From NCBI GenBank assembly GCA_050732575.1, contig JBOHRF010000042.1:1-26674 (forward strand): DNA of 26,674 nucleotides. The letters run 5' to 3'. This document shows, piece after piece, positions 1-7,643 of the stretch. Below the pieces are notes generated by a model, which was not told the origin of the DNA, ran no database searches, and was given only the letters and a program-made list of their open reading frames with translations. Within the stretch, counting starts at the first letter, position 1. Each line of letters opens with the position of its first letter. The DNA comes from JBBDWZ01 sp050732575 (GTDB lineage: Bacteria; Gemmatimonadota; Gemmatimonadetes; Longimicrobiales; RSA9). The translations under genes and the position numbers were made by a program.

Positions 1-1
1 T

Positions 2-853
2 ACTGAGCGCAACGCGCGCGCGGTCGACTGGATCGAACAACAGCTCAAGAGCTGGGGCTACACCACCGAGCGTGTGCAATACCTGTACACACCGCGCGAT
101 GGACAGCCCAGCCCGCGCGAACAGGTGTTTGCCACCAAGATCGGCAGCACTGTGCCGCAAGAGATGTATATCCTGGGCGGGCACATGGATGGCCGCGGCG
201 GCGGTGAGGCAGCCAACGATGATGCTTCGGGCACGGCACTGGTCATGGAGATTGCGCGCGTCCTGGCCATGGTGGACGTGCAGGCCACGCGCTCCGTGCG
301 TTTTGCGCTATGGAACAACGAAGAAACGGGCTTGAATGGAGCACGCGCCTACGTGGAACAGCGCAAAGACCTGCAGGGCATTGAGAATCCGCGCGGCTCG
401 GGCAAATATCCGGAGCCCAAATGGTTGGGCATGATCCAGCACGACATGATGATGTGGGACCACGGGAATCCCGTGCAATTCAGTCAGGTGCTGGATGCCG
501 ATGTGGACATCGAGTTCCAGTTGAACTCGGCCCGGGCCGCCGAGTCCGCAGCGCTTGGACTCCTGTTGCTCAACGCGAACCGCATGTTCGCCACGGACTA
601 TCCCGCCGTGTTGAGCAATTCCATGAGCAACACCGATTCCGATCCGTTCAAGGACCTGGTGGCGGCCGTGAGTCTGCGCGAAAACCGCCGCCTGTATGAG
701 ACCGGCAACCGCGCCAACCCCCATTGGCATCGGCCCACCGATCTGTTCGTGAGTTTTTCCGACGCCGACTTCCGGCTGGGCTTCAATGCCATGCAGACTA
801 CGTTGGGCGCGATAGCACGACTGGTCGAGGCGAGGATTGTGCCCAAAACATAA
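2..853 (+). CDS. M28-family zinc aminopeptidase, 5'-truncated by the window edge
   Basis: The reading frame is open from the first bases of the window to a TAA stop, giving 283 visible residues; the signal peptide and start lie outside. Counting from the first visible codon, a GGHMDG segment supplies H61, and a NDDASG segment supplies the likely bridging Asp (D73). The NNEETG segment at about 105-110 supplies the catalytic Glu pair (E107, E108). Later segments SDPF and HWHRPTD match the usual fourth and fifth metal-ligand regions of M28 peptidases. Members of this family are co-catalytic dizinc exopeptidases, usually secreted or periplasmic, that remove N-terminal residues from peptides. The gene converges with the HEAT operon, with only 14 bases between the two stops and no clear terminator. 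Family assignment is firm; substrate specificity is unknown. Confidence 0.9.
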   Translation, partial: TERNARAVDWIEQQLKSWGYTTERVQYLYTPRDGQPSPREQVFATKIGSTVPQEMYILGGHMDGRGGGEAANDDASGTALVMEIARVLAMVDVQATRSVRFALWNNEETGLNGARAYVEQRKDLQGIENPRGSGKYPEPKWLGMIQHDMMMWDHGNPVQFSQVLDADVDIEFQLNSARAAESAALGLLLLNANRMFATDYPAVLSNSMSNTDSDPFKDLVAAVSLRENRRLYETGNRANPHWHRPTDLFVSFSDADFRLGFNAMQTTLGAIARLVEARIVPKT

Positions 854-867
854 CCGTTAATCCGTTT

Positions 868-2163
868 TCAGTCTCTCAGGATTACGTCTCTCAGAGCCTC
901 TTTGACCCGGGGATCATCGGAATTGGAAAGCGCGGCAATGGCTCGCCGGCGCACGTTGACATTGGTCTCTGTCCTGGCGATGGCGATCAGTTTGTCCGTG
1001 GCTGCGCGTTCGCCACTGCGCGCGTAAATCGCCACCAGGGCGTCCTTCAACTGGTAGTCGCTGGCCGTGTCATAGAGCCGGACCAGCTCGCCGATGGGCG
1101 CACCGGCGCGCGCGGCGTGATCGAGCGCGCGGCGCGCCCGCGCCGAGGTCTCACTTTCGCTGCGCGCCAGGTCGATGAGCCAGCGCACGTTCTCGGCGCC
1201 ACCCACGTCGGCCACGGCGGCCAGCACGGCATCGCGCGTGCGATCGGAATTCAGGCGCGGATAGAGGGAACGCAGCAGTACGGCATCCTGCCGGGTCGAG
1301 AATTGCTGTCCCAGTGCGCGGATGGCAATGGCCTGTGCTTCTTCGCTCAGGTCATCGCGCTGTACGGCCGAGCGCAGGAACGTTCGTGCGCGCGGATCAC
1401 CTGAGCTGGCCAGCACAGTCATGGCTTCACGCGCCAGCCACATGCTGTTGTTCTGTCTGGCCAGGTCGACCAGCGGCGGCACGCCCGCGCCGTGCTCGAT
1501 GCGGCCCAGTACGGTGAGCGCCTGCTTGCGCACGGCCAGATTGTCGGATTCATCGCGCGCCACGGACAGCAGTGTCTCCACCACATTGCTCGGCACGGTG
1601 GCCATACGTTCGCTCGAGCGGCCCACATAGGAGAGCGCACTGCTGCGCGTCTCGCGCGGTAGCGCCTGGTTGCGGGCAATGGCCACCAGACCACCGGCGG
1701 TGATGGCACTGTCAGCCAGGGTAGCAGGGAAGATGGCATCGCGCCCCACTCGCCCTTCACTGCGCGCGGCCAGCTGCAGCAGATAGTCCGCGGCCAGTTG
1801 CGGCGAAATCCGACCCAGGTCCGTCCCCGAAGTCAGCGCCGAAGACGGTCCCACGTAGGTTTGCACGGCGATGATCTCACGATCGGCGCGGTCCAGGATG
1901 ACGCGCACGGGCCCGGGCTCACACGGATCGACACGCAACGTTTCCGTGATCGACGTATTGAACGAGCCGTTGAAGCTGCCGGGCGCTGTCTGGATGTAGG
2001 TGCGGCCATTGCCGCACACACCGGGCCGTGCTGAGAAACTGAACTGCACGTGGCCCGCGGGCGCGCCATCAATGCGCGCGGCCAGCGATTGTGCGTGTGC
2101 AACCTGCGGCAGCAAAGCGGCAACCACCAGGGCCAGGGCAGCGGCAGAGCGCGTTGTTGTCAT
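868..2163 (-). CDS. Secreted HEAT-repeat protein (second of a tandem pair)
   Basis: This 431-residue protein begins with a typical Sec signal peptide (about 1-25, ending AHAQ). It continues through a short beta-rich region containing two cysteines (CGNG and DPCEPG) and is then almost entirely tandem helical repeats of about 30 residues with alternating Ala/Leu/Val/Arg, characteristic of HEAT or PBS-lyase-like repeats. Such solenoids bind other proteins and have no enzymatic activity of their own. The ATG at 2163 follows a GAGGTAG sequence that overlaps the stop of the upstream gene, so translation is probably coupled. It is the last gene of the sigma-factor operon. Its last 75 or so residues are recognisably similar to the end of its neighbour (GEL.RL...A, TD.LI.IA, RRAI.ALS), indicating tandem duplication. 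The binding partner is unknown. Confidence 0.82.
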   Translation of the reverse strand: MTTTRSAAALALVVAALLPQVAHAQSLAARIDGAPAGHVQFSFSARPGVCGNGRTYIQTAPGSFNGSFNTSITETLRVDPCEPGPVRVILDRADREIIAVQTYVGPSSALTSGTDLGRISPQLAADYLLQLAARSEGRVGRDAIFPATLADSAITAGGLVAIARNQALPRETRSSALSYVGRSSERMATVPSNVVETLLSVARDESDNLAVRKQALTVLGRIEHGAGVPPLVDLARQNNSMWLAREAMTVLASSGDPRARTFLRSAVQRDDLSEEAQAIAIRALGQQFSTRQDAVLLRSLYPRLNSDRTRDAVLAAVADVGGAENVRWLIDLARSESETSARARRALDHAARAGAPIGELVRLYDTASDYQLKDALVAIYARSGERAATDKLIAIARTETNVNVRRRAIAALSNSDDPRVKEALRDVILRD

Positions 2164-2165
2164 GG

Positions 2166-3740
2166 CTACCTCACCATGATTTGGCTGAGTGCGCGAATGA
2201 CTTTGGGATCCTGGTTTCTCGAGGGCTGACTCAGCGCGCGGATGGCGGCGCGGCTCACTTCCGTATCCGTACTGGACATGGCAATGTCGATCAGCCGGTC
2301 GGTTGCCTCGGGCTCTTTGCGCGCGGATAGCCCACTCACGATCGACAGGCGGATAGACCGCGAATCGGCGGTTTGCAACAACCGATACAACTCACCCACG
2401 GGCGCGGTGGCACGGATGCGCTGGATAGCGGCCGCGCGCACTTCGTACGGCTCTGCCTGGTTGCGGGCCACGGTCAGCAGAAACTGCTGCGCCGCATCTG
2501 TGTTGGTGCGGGCCAGCGCCTGCATGACGGCCATGCGCAGCTCATCGCTTTCCATCTTACTGTAGAGCGACTGCCAGTATTCGACCGGAATATTGGGCCG
2601 CGCGGCCAGCGAGTTGATGGCCGCGGCGCGGATCCGCTCGGCCACGTCCGTGCGCTCGATCAACACTCGGATGGCGGCCTGTGCGCGCGCGTGCTCACTG
2701 CGTGCCATGGCGCTGGCCGCTTCGGTCTGCACGCGCTCATCGTTCGAGTTGCGAATGAACTCTTCCAGCGCGGCGAACGCCGCATCGCTCGACATGCGGC
2801 CCAGCGCGCGTACCGCCTCGAGCTGGTTCTCACGGTCGGCATCATTGCGCGCGATCTGACCCAGCAAGGACACGGATTCCGGATCGTTGCGGCGCGCCAC
2901 CAGCATGATGGCTTGCCGGCGGATGGGCGCTGAGCACGGGTCCTTGGCGCTCAACACGCTACGCAGTACAGGATTGGCGTTTTGCGGATCCATCTGAGCC
3001 AGTGCAGTGAGCGCTTCGATTTTTACGTTGCGCTCTTCCGAATCACAAACGTTCTGACCTTCGTTGGCCGCGCGCCGGATGCGGTCGGCCGCTTCAGCAT
3101 CACCCTGGCGCGCCAGCGCACTGTTGATGCGCACGGTCAGCTCGGGCACATCTTCGCGCCGTGACCGCTGCGTGCAGCGGTTGGTCATTCCCTCCAGGAC
3201 CTGATAGCCCGTGCGCAGATCGTTGGGTGTGCCCAGTCGGTAGCGGGCAAAAGCTTCGTAGTAAGCCGCATCACAGTAGTAGCGCGACGTGGGGTGCTTG
3301 CTGCGCAGCTCGCTGAAGCGCGTAGTGGCCGGGCGGTACTCCTGCCGCGAGAAGAAGCCGTAGGCGGCGCGGAACAGGGAGTCAGCTGGATCGCCCTGAT
3401 ACCACTGCGGTGCCTGAATGAAATCGCGGGCGCGCGGCGCGAGTCCATACGCGTACTGATCCGGTACGGGTACCGGATGCGGCGGCGCCTGCGCGGGCGG
3501 CGCCGCATGCGCGAAGTACGGCGCTCCCGGGGGAACCGGTGTCGCGGGCGGAGTCATCGGAACCGGCGCACCGTAGGGCGGCGGCACATGAATCGCCGGC
3601 GGCGTAGGGTGCGTGCGCGGCGCACCGTGCGGCAGTGGCGCACCCACGGGTGGGCGAGCGGGTGGCGGCGTGACTTGTGCCGCGGCCAACGCGGGTGAAA
3701 CAAACAAGCAGGCTATGAGCACGAGTTCGTGGGTGTTCAT
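2166..3740 (-). CDS. Secreted HEAT-repeat protein with Pro-rich N-terminal region (first of a tandem pair)
   Basis: This 524-residue protein has a signal peptide (about 1-22, ending ALAAAQ), then a Pro/Ala/His-rich low-complexity stretch (about 23-95). A TPR-like segment around residues 105-175 follows (FRAAYGFFSRQEYRPA and YYEAFARYRLG), and then a long HEAT-repeat solenoid to the C-terminus. The ATG at 3740 is preceded by AGGAG, which overlaps the TAG stop of the anti-sigma gene, so the start is well supported. It is third in the operon. The architecture suggests an envelope scaffold or sensor acting outside the cytoplasmic membrane; a role in controlling the neighbouring sigma/anti-sigma pair is inference from position only. 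Confidence 0.82.
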   Translation of the reverse strand: MNTHELVLIACLFVSPALAAAQVTPPPARPPVGAPLPHGAPRTHPTPPAIHVPPPYGAPVPMTPPATPVPPGAPYFAHAAPPAQAPPHPVPVPDQYAYGLAPRARDFIQAPQWYQGDPADSLFRAAYGFFSRQEYRPATTRFSELRSKHPTSRYYCDAAYYEAFARYRLGTPNDLRTGYQVLEGMTNRCTQRSRREDVPELTVRINSALARQGDAEAADRIRRAANEGQNVCDSEERNVKIEALTALAQMDPQNANPVLRSVLSAKDPCSAPIRRQAIMLVARRNDPESVSLLGQIARNDADRENQLEAVRALGRMSSDAAFAALEEFIRNSNDERVQTEAASAMARSEHARAQAAIRVLIERTDVAERIRAAAINSLAARPNIPVEYWQSLYSKMESDELRMAVMQALARTNTDAAQQFLLTVARNQAEPYEVRAAAIQRIRATAPVGELYRLLQTADSRSIRLSIVSGLSARKEPEATDRLIDIAMSSTDTEVSRAAIRALSQPSRNQDPKVIRALSQIMVR

Positions 3741-3752
3741 CGCTCGGTTCTC

Positions 3753-4424
3753 CTAATCGGCAATATGGTCGACAACGGCGTTGCGCAGACGCGGCATCAC
3801 GTCGCGTTGCTCGAGTGACTGCTGCAACAAATCAATCCGTGTTTGATCGCGATCCGCTTGCAACCGGACCACCTGGGCCAGTACGACCTCCAGGTCTTCG
3901 AACAGAGCGCGCAGGCTGGGATCGGTGGCCGCGGGCGAGTCCAGCAAGAGCCGCGTGCGCAGCAACAGGTCGTCTGCGCGCGTCAGGAAAGCGGCATCGG
4001 CCTGGTCTGCACGCAGCTCCGTGGGCAGGGCAACCAGGAGCGCCGCCGTCTCTCCCAGATAGTGCCCGGTTATCGATTGGTACGGATGGGCCGTCGCCGC
4101 TGGTGCAGCCACTACATCCGGGTTCGCACTTTCCGGTGTGCTCGAACCGGTGCGCGCATTCCCGATGGTCGCCGTGAGGCGACCCACGGCCAGGCCCAGA
4201 ACCAGCGTGGCCGCCATGCGCACCCATGTGCGTTCCATGATCGGTCGCTTGCGCGGCTGTCTCAGAAAGGAGCGCAGGTCCAACCGTTCTTCGGTCGCCC
4301 GTTGTTCCTGGTCACGCGCGGCTTCAATGGCAGCCCACATCGCATCCAACGGCACATCATCGTTGGGCCGATTGTAGTTGCGCGCTGCATCCCGCATCAG
4401 ATCGTCAAAGCGTTCGTCACTCAT
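3753..4424 (-). CDS. Probable anti-sigma factor, single-pass membrane protein without zinc motif
   Basis: The protein has 223 residues. The N-terminal cytoplasmic part (about 1-65) begins with an acidic/aromatic stretch typical of proteins encoded after ECF sigma genes (FDDLMRDAARNYN, then MWAAIEAAR). One membrane segment lies at about residues 68-88, followed by a small extracytoplasmic Ala/Thr/Pro linker and a helical, Leu/Arg/Gln-rich C-terminal domain (about 120-215) that may form a coiled coil. No HxxxCxxC zinc anti-sigma motif is visible, so recognition rests mainly on context. Its ATG overlaps the sigma-factor stop by four bases (ATGA), the classic arrangement for a cognate pair. Anti-sigma factors of this layout hold the sigma factor at the membrane until an envelope signal releases it. 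The family could not be named. Confidence 0.7.
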   Translation of the reverse strand: MSDERFDDLMRDAARNYNRPNDDVPLDAMWAAIEAARDQEQRATEERLDLRSFLRQPRKRPIMERTWVRMAATLVLGLAVGRLTATIGNARTGSSTPESANPDVVAAPAATAHPYQSITGHYLGETAALLVALPTELRADQADAAFLTRADDLLLRTRLLLDSPAATDPSLRALFEDLEVVLAQVVRLQADRDQTRIDLLQQSLEQRDVMPRLRNAVVDHIAD

Positions 4425-5005
4425 GATTCCAGTTCCTCCGCCAGATCGCCCAGGGCCGCGCGCAGCTGCGCACGGGCCAGTGACAGGCGACTCTTGCAGG
4501 TTCCCTCGGCCACGCCCAGGGTCTCTGCAATTTCGTGATGTTTGTAGCCTTCCAGATCGTGCATGATCAGCGTCACCCGATAGATCTCCGGCAGTGCGTC
4601 GATGGCGCGATACAACTTTTCACGCAGCACCGGATCCACCTTGCTTCCGTATTCCACCACGGTTGCATGCACATCGTCAAACTCGACCTCTCGTTCGCTC
4701 GTCCGTTTCACCTTGCGCAGCGCCGTGCTCACCACCGTGATCGTGATCCGGTGCAGCCATGTGGCCAGCGCCGCCTCACCGCGGAAGTTCGGCAGAGTGC
4801 GGAAGGCCCGCACGAAGACGTCTTGCGTGGATTCGCGCGCCAGGTCTTCATCGCCCGAAATCCGGAAGGCAAGGCGGTACACCCTGGGTGCGTGCGCGTC
4901 GTACAGGTCACGCGCGGCAACCCGGTCTCCGGCAAGGACGCGAGCGATCAGTTCGGGCTCGCTCACCTGGCGGTGCGGTGCAAGGGCAGTTGCGATCGGT
5001 GTCAC
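4421..5005 (-). CDS. ECF-type RNA polymerase sigma factor
   Basis: The encoded protein is about 194 residues when started at the GTG at 5005. Region 2 is clear (LYDAHAPRVYRLAFRI, then DLARESTQDVFVRAFR and ATWLHRI), and region 4 carries a helix-turn-helix (IDALPEIYR, then HHEIAETLGVAEGTCKSRL). These are the two conserved domains of ECF sigma factors, which direct RNA polymerase to stress or envelope-response promoters. The frame stays open upstream to a GTG at 5092, but that extension is Arg/Ser-rich and is encoded by an intergenic inverted repeat, so it is probably not translated; a GTG at 4966 is another possible start. There is no good Shine-Dalgarno sequence for any of them. The stop overlaps the anti-sigma gene, and autoregulation of the four-gene operon is likely but not shown. 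Confidence 0.88.
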   Translation of the reverse strand: MTPIATALAPHRQVSEPELIARVLAGDRVAARDLYDAHAPRVYRLAFRISGDEDLARESTQDVFVRAFRTLPNFRGEAALATWLHRITITVVSTALRKVKRTSEREVEFDDVHATVVEYGSKVDPVLREKLYRAIDALPEIYRVTLIMHDLEGYKHHEIAETLGVAEGTCKSRLSLARAQLRAALGDLAEELES

Positions 5006-5070
5006 GTTCGGTCGGTTAGACTGTGGGTTTCGGGAAAGCGTTCGGGCGACGGTAATTTCAACGGATGTAC

Positions 5071-5190
5071 GGATTCGGGAGCGGGAGCGCACAACGGGAG
5101 CAGGAGCAGGAGCGGGCGGGCGCGGGCACCGTTGACTGCCAGCCGGGCGTTCGCTCCCGCTCCCTTCTCCCGCTCTACGCTCCCGAATCC
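5071..5190. repeat. Intergenic inverted repeat built from GGGAGC-type units
   Basis: The outer arms 5071-5083 and 5178-5190 are perfect 13-base reverse complements (GGATTCGGGAGCG). A second perfect 13-base pair is 5077-5089 with 5152-5164. Between them the left side continues as imperfect GGAGC/GGGAGC copies to about 5115. The element fills the gap between the sigma gene and the end of the PLP-enzyme gene. It could form a hairpin after the PLP-enzyme stop, but there is no T-tract. Its origin is unknown. Confidence 0.75.
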
Positions 5191-5202
5191 ACTGTGCAAA
5201 AG

Positions 5203-6309
5203 CTAGCGGGCCCGTGCCAGGGCCGCGTCCACATCCGCCAGCAGATCAGCCGCGTTTTCACAGCCCACGCTGAACCGGATGAAGCCTTCGCCCACCGCAT
5301 CGCCGCCCCAGCGGGCGCGCCGTTCCGCGCTGGAATGGACGCCCCCAAAACTGGTCGCCTCGCGTACGAGTGTCAGGGATTCGAGGAACGTTTGGGCGCG
5401 GGATTGAGTGCCCAGGTCGAAACTGACCACGCAGCCAAACGCGTGCATCTGCTGCCGCGCAATGGTGTGGCCGGGATGATCCGGCAGGCCGGGGTAGAAC
5501 ACGGCCTGGACCAGCGGATGCGCGCGCAGGTGCTGCGCCAGCTCGAGCGCGGTGGCGCTTTGCCGGCCCAGTCGCAGCGGTAGCGTGGCCAGCGACCGGT
5601 GTGCGAGCCACACCTCCATGGGACCCGGAATCGCGCCGTGTTGCGTGCGCCAGGTGCGTAACGCATCGGCCCGCGCTGCATCGGCGGTAGCTACGTGACC
5701 CAGCACCACATCACAGTGTCCGCTCAAGGCCTTGGTATCCGAGGCTACCGCGTACGTGACTCCCAGTGCCAGCGGCTGCTGCAGGTACGAAGTGGCCGTG
5801 GTGTTGTCCACGGCCACCAGCGTGTCATGACGCTGCGCGGCCTGCACCAGCGCCGCTATGTCGCAGATGTCGAGTTGCGGATTGGACGGTGTTTCTATCC
5901 ACAACAGGCGCGCGCCCTCCAGCGCTGACGCTTGCGCATTGCCGCGCGTTGGCGCCATGCGCACGCGCACACCTATGCTCTCCAACCAACCCGCGGCAAG
6001 CACCCGTGTCGTGTAATACGAGTCGGCAGGTAGTACCACCACATCGCCCGGCTTCAGACTCACGCCGAACACTGCGGCGCTGGCCGCCATGCCGGACGCG
6101 AAAGCAATGGCCTGGCCTCCCTCGAGCGCGCCCAGCGCATCTTCCCATGCCTGCCACGTAGGGTTCTGAAAACGACCATAGGTGAGCGAGTGTTGCGCCG
6201 GATCGCCGGGCGAGGAATAGCTGGAGGAAAACTGGGGACCACCCAGAAACGGTCCGGCTTCCGAATGGGGCCGGTAGCCGGCGTGCAGAATGCGCGTGTC
6301 ACGGTGCAT
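5203..6309 (-). CDS. PLP-dependent Cys/Met-metabolism enzyme, probably cystathionine gamma-lyase type
   Basis: This 368-residue fold-type-I PLP enzyme has YGRFQNPT near the N-terminus (44-51), FASGMAA (70-76), IETPSNP (138-144), VDNT with the cofactor-contacting Asp (D168), and SDTKALSGHCD with the Schiff-base lysine K193. The C-terminal SFGGVHSSAERR and WGGDAVGEGFIR segments resemble actinobacterial cystathionine gamma-lyases more than E. coli MetB or MetC. The family performs beta/gamma elimination or replacement on cystathionine and related amino acids in transsulfuration, in the cytoplasm. The ATG at 6309 follows GGGAG at good spacing. Length is slightly short for the family but all core motifs are present. 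Whether it is a lyase or a synthase cannot be settled from sequence alone; no other sulfur-metabolism gene lies nearby. Confidence 0.85.
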   Translation of the reverse strand: MHRDTRILHAGYRPHSEAGPFLGGPQFSSSYSSPGDPAQHSLTYGRFQNPTWQAWEDALGALEGGQAIAFASGMAASAAVFGVSLKPGDVVVLPADSYYTTRVLAAGWLESIGVRVRMAPTRGNAQASALEGARLLWIETPSNPQLDICDIAALVQAAQRHDTLVAVDNTTATSYLQQPLALGVTYAVASDTKALSGHCDVVLGHVATADAARADALRTWRTQHGAIPGPMEVWLAHRSLATLPLRLGRQSATALELAQHLRAHPLVQAVFYPGLPDHPGHTIARQQMHAFGCVVSFDLGTQSRAQTFLESLTLVREATSFGGVHSSAERRARWGGDAVGEGFIRFSVGCENAADLLADVDAALARAR

Positions 6310-6404
6310 GAATGGACTCCCAAACGGTCGAACGGATCAGTGTGCACGAACGGGCTGTCGAGCTGCACTCCGCTGGCGCAGCCCCAGCCAGCTTCAGCAC
6401 GCCT

Positions 6405-6968
6405 TCATATGCGCAGCAGCTCAAGGGCCTGTGATGCCACGAAAAACAGGAACAGCGCCGTCACCGCCAAGGTAATGGTGACGTGATACCACTGTTTCTC
6501 TGTGATGGCGAGGACGCCCAAAACCACCGCGGAGAGGGCGTTGCTGAGCGCGCCGAAGTCCGTGAACGAGCCGGCCTGCATGCCACGCCGAACTGCATCG
6601 AAAATGAGCTGCAGGGCGAGCACGCCAAAGAACCACCGGCGCGTGCCGTAATAGTGGACACGCAGGTCATAGCTAACGCCCGGCTCTATGCTGGGCAGAA
6701 CGGATGCGGAGATCAGGTAGAGCGCAACCGGACTCAACAGCACGAACAGAAAGTAGAAGAAATTGGACTCCGGCCCTCGCAGTGAGAAGTTGGCCCACCA
6801 CCACTCGACCTGAGCAATGAAAATGAGGATGGCCCACAGGATTGACAGCCAGTAAAGTTGGACGCGCGCGCGTGCTTGCACGAGCTTGTGCACATTGGCC
6901 AGCAACTGCGTAAGACCCAGCCCGAGCACGATCGAAATCAGCACGGACAGATATTCGAAGGGCGTCAT
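6405..6968 (-). CDS. Hypothetical integral membrane protein (about five membrane segments)
   Basis: This 187-residue, strongly hydrophobic protein starts MTPFEYLSVLISIVLGLGLT. Membrane segments are apparent near residues 5-25, 40-60, 72-92, 115-130 and 160-182, with an aromatic-rich loop (EWWWANF) after the second. No catalytic motif was recognised. It lies 95 bases upstream (on the plus coordinate) of the PLP-enzyme start and 21 bases from the next membrane protein on the same strand, so the three could be co-transcribed. Real coding is supported by the consistent hydrophobic pattern and use of the same strand as its neighbours. Function unknown. Confidence 0.65.
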   Translation of the reverse strand: MTPFEYLSVLISIVLGLGLTQLLANVHKLVQARARVQLYWLSILWAILIFIAQVEWWWANFSLRGPESNFFYFLFVLLSPVALYLISASVLPSIEPGVSYDLRVHYYGTRRWFFGVLALQLIFDAVRRGMQAGSFTDFGALSNALSAVVLGVLAITEKQWYHVTITLAVTALFLFFVASQALELLRI

Positions 6969-6989
6969 CGCTCGAAGTCTTGCGCTCTA

Positions 6990-7448
6990 CTATTTCACAG
7001 CGAGTGACTGCGCTGGACTCAGCCGCCAACGCGCGATGAAACGTTGACACCACAGGCGGTAAATGAGACCGCCGTATAGGAGTGTAAGCGGCGCGAACAA
7101 AATGACGCGCTGGACCGAAAGTGGGTTGAGCACGCGTGCCGTTAGCAACAGCATGGCGCCCCAGAACAGCAACCCGCGCAGCACCGCGGAGCCGGGGAAC
7201 GCGCGCCGGCCCAGCCAGAGCAACCCACCACCAAACGCACCGGCGCAAGCACCCAGGAAGACTACGGTCACGGTCCCACCCAGGCTCAGGCCTGGATTCA
7301 GGCCGTCGAGCAGCGCGAAGACGCGCATGGCAACGCGCCCGCCCATACCCAAAACCAGCGCTCCAACCAGCGCACCCATGCAGAGGGCAACGGGCAGGGA
7401 CCGGCGGGGAAGGGTCACGTTTTTGGCGGACGACAGTTGCTTTTCCAT
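6990..7448 (-). CDS. Hypothetical small membrane protein
   Basis: The ATG at 7448 gives 152 residues; a GTG at 7460 in the same frame is an alternative. The protein has a short basic N-terminus and then about four hydrophobic segments rich in Gly/Ala/Leu (from ALCMGALVGALVLGMGG onward), ending in an amphipathic, Arg-rich tail. No family was recognised. The first codons (coding EKQLSS) lie inside the left arm of a 112-base palindromic element shared with the divergent kinase promoter region, so transcription or start-codon access may depend on that structure. Coding status is likely but not certain. Confidence 0.6.
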   Translation of the reverse strand: MEKQLSSAKNVTLPRRSLPVALCMGALVGALVLGMGGRVAMRVFALLDGLNPGLSLGGTVTVVFLGACAGAFGGGLLWLGRRAFPGSAVLRGLLFWGAMLLLTARVLNPLSVQRVILFAPLTLLYGGLIYRLWCQRFIARWRLSPAQSLAVK

Positions 7449-7539
7449 CAAAATGACCACCCCAACTATGACTCGATGCCATCATCCCGCCCCCATAATG
7501 GCAGGTTGGGTCGAAATGTGCGAAAAGCAACTGTCGTCC
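7428..7539. repeat. Near-palindromic element between divergent genes
   Basis: A perfect 18-base inverted repeat joins 7428-7445 and 7522-7539 (GGACGACAGTTGCTTTTC). Further inside, 7477-7482 (TGCCAT) pairs with 7498-7503 (ATGGCA), and the flanks between these are partly complementary. After the right arm, GTCCGGCC-like units repeat (7536-7560). The element covers the whole gap between the membrane-protein start and the kinase leader. It could be a symmetric operator, a palindromic mobile remnant or a cruciform; nothing in sequence decides this. Confidence 0.75.
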
Positions 7540-7643
7540 GGCCGTCGTCCGGCCGTCCGCCGCCCCGCGATTGGCATTCGCCGCCCCACTCCTTATCCTT
7601 GTTTCGGTTGGGTCTGGCCATTGAATCCTTCCTCCGATCCTTC

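Noticed and set aside
5006..5092. Upstream extension of the sigma factor to a GTG at 5092
   Set aside because: The extra 29 residues are encoded by an inverted repeat and are Arg/Ser-rich, unlike ECF sigma N-termini.
7437..7643. Upstream extension of the kinase to 7437
   Set aside because: It starts within the palindromic gap with no ribosome binding site and translates to a Pro/Arg/His-rich sequence; the ATG at 7644 begins the repeated module.
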